From positions 62,001 to 126,000 of the forward strand of contig JAHCAI010000008.1 in the NCBI GenBank assembly GCA_019634975.1: 64,000 bases of DNA, read 5' to 3'. Origin of the DNA: Burkholderiales bacterium. GTDB lineage: Bacteria; Pseudomonadota; Gammaproteobacteria; Burkholderiales; SG8-41. The translations under genes and the position numbers were made by a program. Numbering within the stretch: position 1 is the first letter of the stretch; each line of letters starts with the position of its first letter. The notes under the pieces were generated by a model. The model ran no database searches, was not told where the DNA came from, and worked only from the letters and a program-made list of their open reading frames with translations. Positions 61,649 through 64,000 of this stretch are shown piece after piece.

Positions 61649-63059
61649 GACCTCGAACATCGTTTCCGCATTGCAGTCTTTGCTTGGACCCCAGGGCGTG
61701 CTGACCGGCGCCGCTGATCTCGAACCCTATGTTGTCGACTGGCGCGGCGTCTACCGCGGCAATGCGCTCGCTGTCGTACGACCTGCGAACACCGCGCAGG
61801 TCGCCGCCGTCGTCAAGCTCTGTCACGAAAGCGGAACACCGCTGGTGCCGCAGGGCGGCAACACCGGCATGTGCGGCGCCTCCGTGCCGCTGCCCGAAGG
61901 GCGCGAGATCGTACTGTCGCTGGCGCGGATGAACAGAATCCTTGACGTCGATCCCCTCAACAACACGATGACCGTGGAGGCCGGTTGCGTGCTGGCCAAC
62001 ATCCAGCAGGCCGCGGCTGAGGCCGGCCGCCTGTTTCCGCTGAGCCTCGGCGCCGAGGGCAGCTGCCAGATCGGCGGCAACCTGTCGACCAACGCCGGCG
62101 GCGTCAATGTGCTGCGTTACGGCAACACCCGCGACCTGGTGCTGGGACTCGAAGTGGTGCTGCCCGACGGCCGCATCTGGAACGGCCTGCGCGGCCTGCG
62201 CAAGGACAACACCGGCTATGACCTGAAGCAGCTCTTCATCGGCGCCGAGGGCACGCTGGGCGTCATCACCGCGGCGACGCTGAAGCTGTTTCCCCGCCCT
62301 GCCGCGAATGCCACCGCCTGGATGGCGGTGCGCGATCCGCAAGCGGCGCTGCAATTGCTGGCACTGATGCGGCGGCACTGCAACGACCGCATTACCGCCT
62401 TCGAGCTGATCTCGCGGCACAGCCTCGAGCTGGTATGGCGCCACATACCGGGAACCCGCGATCCGCTTGCGGAGCCGCATCCGTGGATCGTCCTGACCGA
62501 GCTGGGCGACGCCGGCGACGAAGCCTCGCTGCGCGCCGATCTCGAGCAGGCGCTGGAGGCGGCCTTCGGCGAGGATCTGGTGGTCGATGCCGTGATCGCG
62601 GAAAGCCGCAGCCAGGCACAGGCGCTGTGGCACATGCGGGAGTCGATTCCCGAGGGCGCCCGCCAGGAGCCGGTGATGGTCTACCGCCACGACATCGCGG
62701 TGGCGGTCGGCCGCATTCCGGAATTCATCCGTGAGGCGCAGGCGGCACTGGAGGCAAAATTCCCCGACGTGCGCCTGATCTGCTTCGGCCACCTCGGGGA
62801 CGGCAACCTGCACTACAACGCCTACATTCCGTCCCGGCTGCGCACCGACGCCGCCGCCCGCGAGGCGCATGATGTCACGGAAACGGTGTATGACATCGTG
62901 CAGCGCTATGGCGGCAGCTTCAGCGCCGAGCACGGCATCGGGCTGTCGAAAGTGGCCGAACTCGCGCGTTACAAGAGCACGGTGGAACTGGACCTGATGC
63001 GGACAGTGAAGAAAGCGCTGGACCCGCAGGGACTGTTCAACCCGGGCAAGCTGTTTTGA
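61647..63059 (+). CDS. FAD-linked 2-hydroxyacid oxidase (GlcD/D-lactate dehydrogenase type)
   Basis: 470 aa. FAD_binding_4 domain: VVRPANTAQVAAVVKLCHES, VPQGGNTGMCGASVPLPEGR, LGAEGSCQIGGNLSTNAGG and FIGAEGTLGVITAATLKLFP. C-terminal oxidase domain: CFGHLGDGNLHYN (metal/substrate His) and GGSFSAEHGIGLSKV. It oxidises D-2-hydroxyacids (lactate, glycolate, 2-hydroxyglutarate type) and passes electrons to the respiratory chain. Divergent from the carboxylate cluster and plausibly linked to it. No Shine-Dalgarno; preceded by the AT-rich motif. Confidence 0.92.
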   Translation: MTSNIVSALQSLLGPQGVLTGAADLEPYVVDWRGVYRGNALAVVRPANTAQVAAVVKLCHESGTPLVPQGGNTGMCGASVPLPEGREIVLSLARMNRILDVDPLNNTMTVEAGCVLANIQQAAAEAGRLFPLSLGAEGSCQIGGNLSTNAGGVNVLRYGNTRDLVLGLEVVLPDGRIWNGLRGLRKDNTGYDLKQLFIGAEGTLGVITAATLKLFPRPAANATAWMAVRDPQAALQLLALMRRHCNDRITAFELISRHSLELVWRHIPGTRDPLAEPHPWIVLTELGDAGDEASLRADLEQALEAAFGEDLVVDAVIAESRSQAQALWHMRESIPEGARQEPVMVYRHDIAVAVGRIPEFIREAQAALEAKFPDVRLICFGHLGDGNLHYNAYIPSRLRTDAAAREAHDVTETVYDIVQRYGGSFSAEHGIGLSKVAELARYKSTVELDLMRTVKKALDPQGLFNPGKLF

Positions 63060-63065
63060 TCCGGC

Positions 63066-63437
63066 TCAGGCGGCGACAACAAACAGTCCGATTACGCACA
63101 GCAGCCCGCCGGTCCACAGCAGCGAACGCAGCGTTGGCTTGTCGTACAGATAAGCCAGCGTGTAGAGCACGCGACACGCGACGAATGCCACCGCCAGCGC
63201 GTCCACCCGCGGCTGAACAGCACCCGCGAGCTGTGCGATGATCACCGCTGCAGCGAACAGCGGAAATGCCTCGAAGGCATTGAGCTGGGCCCAGTAGGCG
63301 CGCTGCTGCCGGGGCGGCAGCCGGTCGGTGCCTGCCCGGGGAGCGGCGTTGTCGTAGTCACGACGCAGCTTCGATGCGACCGTTGGCCAGAAGGGCAGCA
63401 GTCCGGCGACGAGGACCATCCAGTAGGCAGTGGTCAT
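63066..63437 (-). CDS. MAPEG-family membrane protein
   Basis: 123 aa with four membrane helices. N-terminal [20 protein letters not shown], the loop with [20 protein letters not shown] (conserved N-x-FE-FP motif of the family) and [18 protein letters not shown] are typical of small bacterial MAPEG proteins. Role unknown; eukaryotic relatives act on glutathione and eicosanoids. The start MTTAYW is chosen because the helix starts there; the frame is open upstream opposite msrB. Convergent with the oxidase gene. Confidence 0.86.
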   Translation of the reverse strand: MTTAYWMVLVAGLLPFWPTVASKLRRDYDNAAPRAGTDRLPPRQQRAYWAQLNAFEAFPLFAAAVIIAQLAGAVQPRVDALAVAFVACRVLYTLAYLYDKPTLRSLLWTGGLLCVIGLFVVAA

Positions 63438-63482
63438 GGCATTGGGAACCAAATTGCGGGCTTTGCAGCCCAAAGGTGCATT

Positions 63483-63881
63483 ATGAGCGAAAAAATCGAG
63501 AAAACCGACGCCGAGTGGAAAGCGCAGCTGACGCCGCAGCAATTTGAGGTTACGCGGCGCAAGGGTACGGAACGGGCGTTCACCGGGGAATACTGGGACA
63601 ACCATGAGGAAGGCGTTTACCGCTGCATCTGCTGCGGCGCCGAGCTTTTCCGCTCGAAGGAAAAATTCGACTCCGGAACCGGCTGGCCCAGCTTCTGGCA
63701 GCCCGCGGTGCCCGAGCATGTGGCCACCGAGGCCGACCACGGCTTTTTCATGACGCGCACCGAGGTCCTCTGCAGCCGCTGCGACGCCCACCTCGGCCAT
63801 GTCTTCGAGGATGGCCCGCCGCCGACCGGCCTGCGCTACTGCATCAATTCGGCATCGCTGAGGTTCGAGAAGAAGAAGTGA
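63483..63881 (+). CDS. msrB: Peptide-methionine (R)-S-oxide reductase
   Basis: 132 aa. Zinc cysteines in CICCGAELF and [11 protein letters not shown], substrate pocket [11 protein letters not shown], and the catalytic Cys in [12 protein letters not shown]. It repairs the R form of oxidised methionine using thioredoxin. No signal peptide, so cytoplasmic. Divergent from the MAPEG gene with a 45-bp gap. The stop overlaps a GTG of a following open frame. Confidence 0.95.
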   Translation: MSEKIEKTDAEWKAQLTPQQFEVTRRKGTERAFTGEYWDNHEEGVYRCICCGAELFRSKEKFDSGTGWPSFWQPAVPEHVATEADHGFFMTRTEVLCSRCDAHLGHVFEDGPPPTGLRYCINSASLRFEKKK

Positions 63882-64000
63882 ACCGGGCGGCGCGGCGCGC
63901 CCTGGAGCGTGCGGCACAAAGCGTGATTCCGGCTTTCGAGCAGGCGGGCCCCTTTCCCGGCCAGGAGGTGACGCCTCCGCTGCTCGTCGACGCCCTCCGG
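63878..64000 (+). CDS. Possible next gene, N-terminal fragment (cut by window edge)
   Basis: An open frame begins with GTG overlapping the msrB stop (GTGA) and runs to the edge, 41 codons: [20 protein letters not shown] and onward. Codon use is like its neighbours and the four-base overlap suggests coupling, but 41 residues are too few to recognise a family. A later start is possible. Confidence 0.35.
   Translation, partial: MNRAARRALERAAQSVIPAFEQAGPFPGQEVTPPLLVDALR

Overview
The window is chromosomal DNA of about 65% GC, almost fully coding, and looks like a betaproteobacterium of the order Burkholderiales. This rests on three things: a TCA block with the order mdh / sdhCDAB-sdhE-gltA-sucA-sucB-lpd-zapE, the neighbouring prpC, prpD and acnA genes, and three Bug/TctC-type periplasmic binding proteins. 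No rRNA, tRNA, transposase, integrase, phage gene or CRISPR array was seen.

Layout. 0-8.7 kb: the end of an efflux system (ABC permease, cut by the left edge, plus HlyD-type adaptor), an MmgE/PrpD protein, a citryl-CoA-lyase-like protein, a bacterial SET-domain protein, propionyl-CoA synthetase, an AcuI-type reductase and ZapE. 8.7-30.6 kb: central carbon metabolism. On the minus strand lie sdhCDAB, sdhE, gltA, sucA, sucB and lpd. On the plus strand lie mdh, prpC, prpD, a thioredoxin-fold protein, two tandem aconitases and an unusual cytochrome c/EF-hand/BON fusion. 30.6-32.3 kb: NAD malic enzyme. 32.4-38.7 kb: a tightly coupled five-gene set (response regulator, YaiO-type outer-membrane barrel, HEAT-repeat membrane protein, GT2 glycosyltransferase, CHASE/PAS histidine kinase) that reads as one regulated glycan synthesis and export device. 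39-44.6 kb: small-molecule catabolism genes (TauD dioxygenase, FAH hydrolase, VOC protein), a TauE exporter, an orphan TRAP binding protein, a P-loop kinase and a polysaccharide deacetylase. 44.7-50.1 kb: a GntR regulator divergent from a TctC / UGSC-like fusion / two LigI-like amidohydrolases operon, with a perfect palindromic operator in the promoter. 50.2-61.2 kb: a minus-strand cluster with TctB, TctA, an isocitrate-dehydrogenase-like enzyme, a PanE-like reductase, TctC, two LeuC-like subunits, one LeuD-like subunit, another TctC and a VIT-family transporter. It reads as uptake of a carboxylic acid followed by hydration/isomerisation and oxidative decarboxylation. 61.6-64 kb: FAD-linked hydroxyacid oxidase, MAPEG protein, MsrB and the start of a further ORF.

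Two families of short dispersed repeats stand out. One is an AT-rich motif of about 32 bp, found eight times in the same register, mostly between genes and several times touching a start codon that has no Shine-Dalgarno. The other is a nested inverted repeat built from CACAGAG and ACAGGAT units at four sites; two near full-length copies in opposite orientation flank one of the duplicated leuC-like genes. These repeats, the five-gene glycan/signalling cluster, the UGSC-like fusion and the LeuC/LeuD/IDH/TctABC cluster are the best candidates for undescribed biology.

Identities come from reading motifs by eye and from remembered family features. No database search was run.
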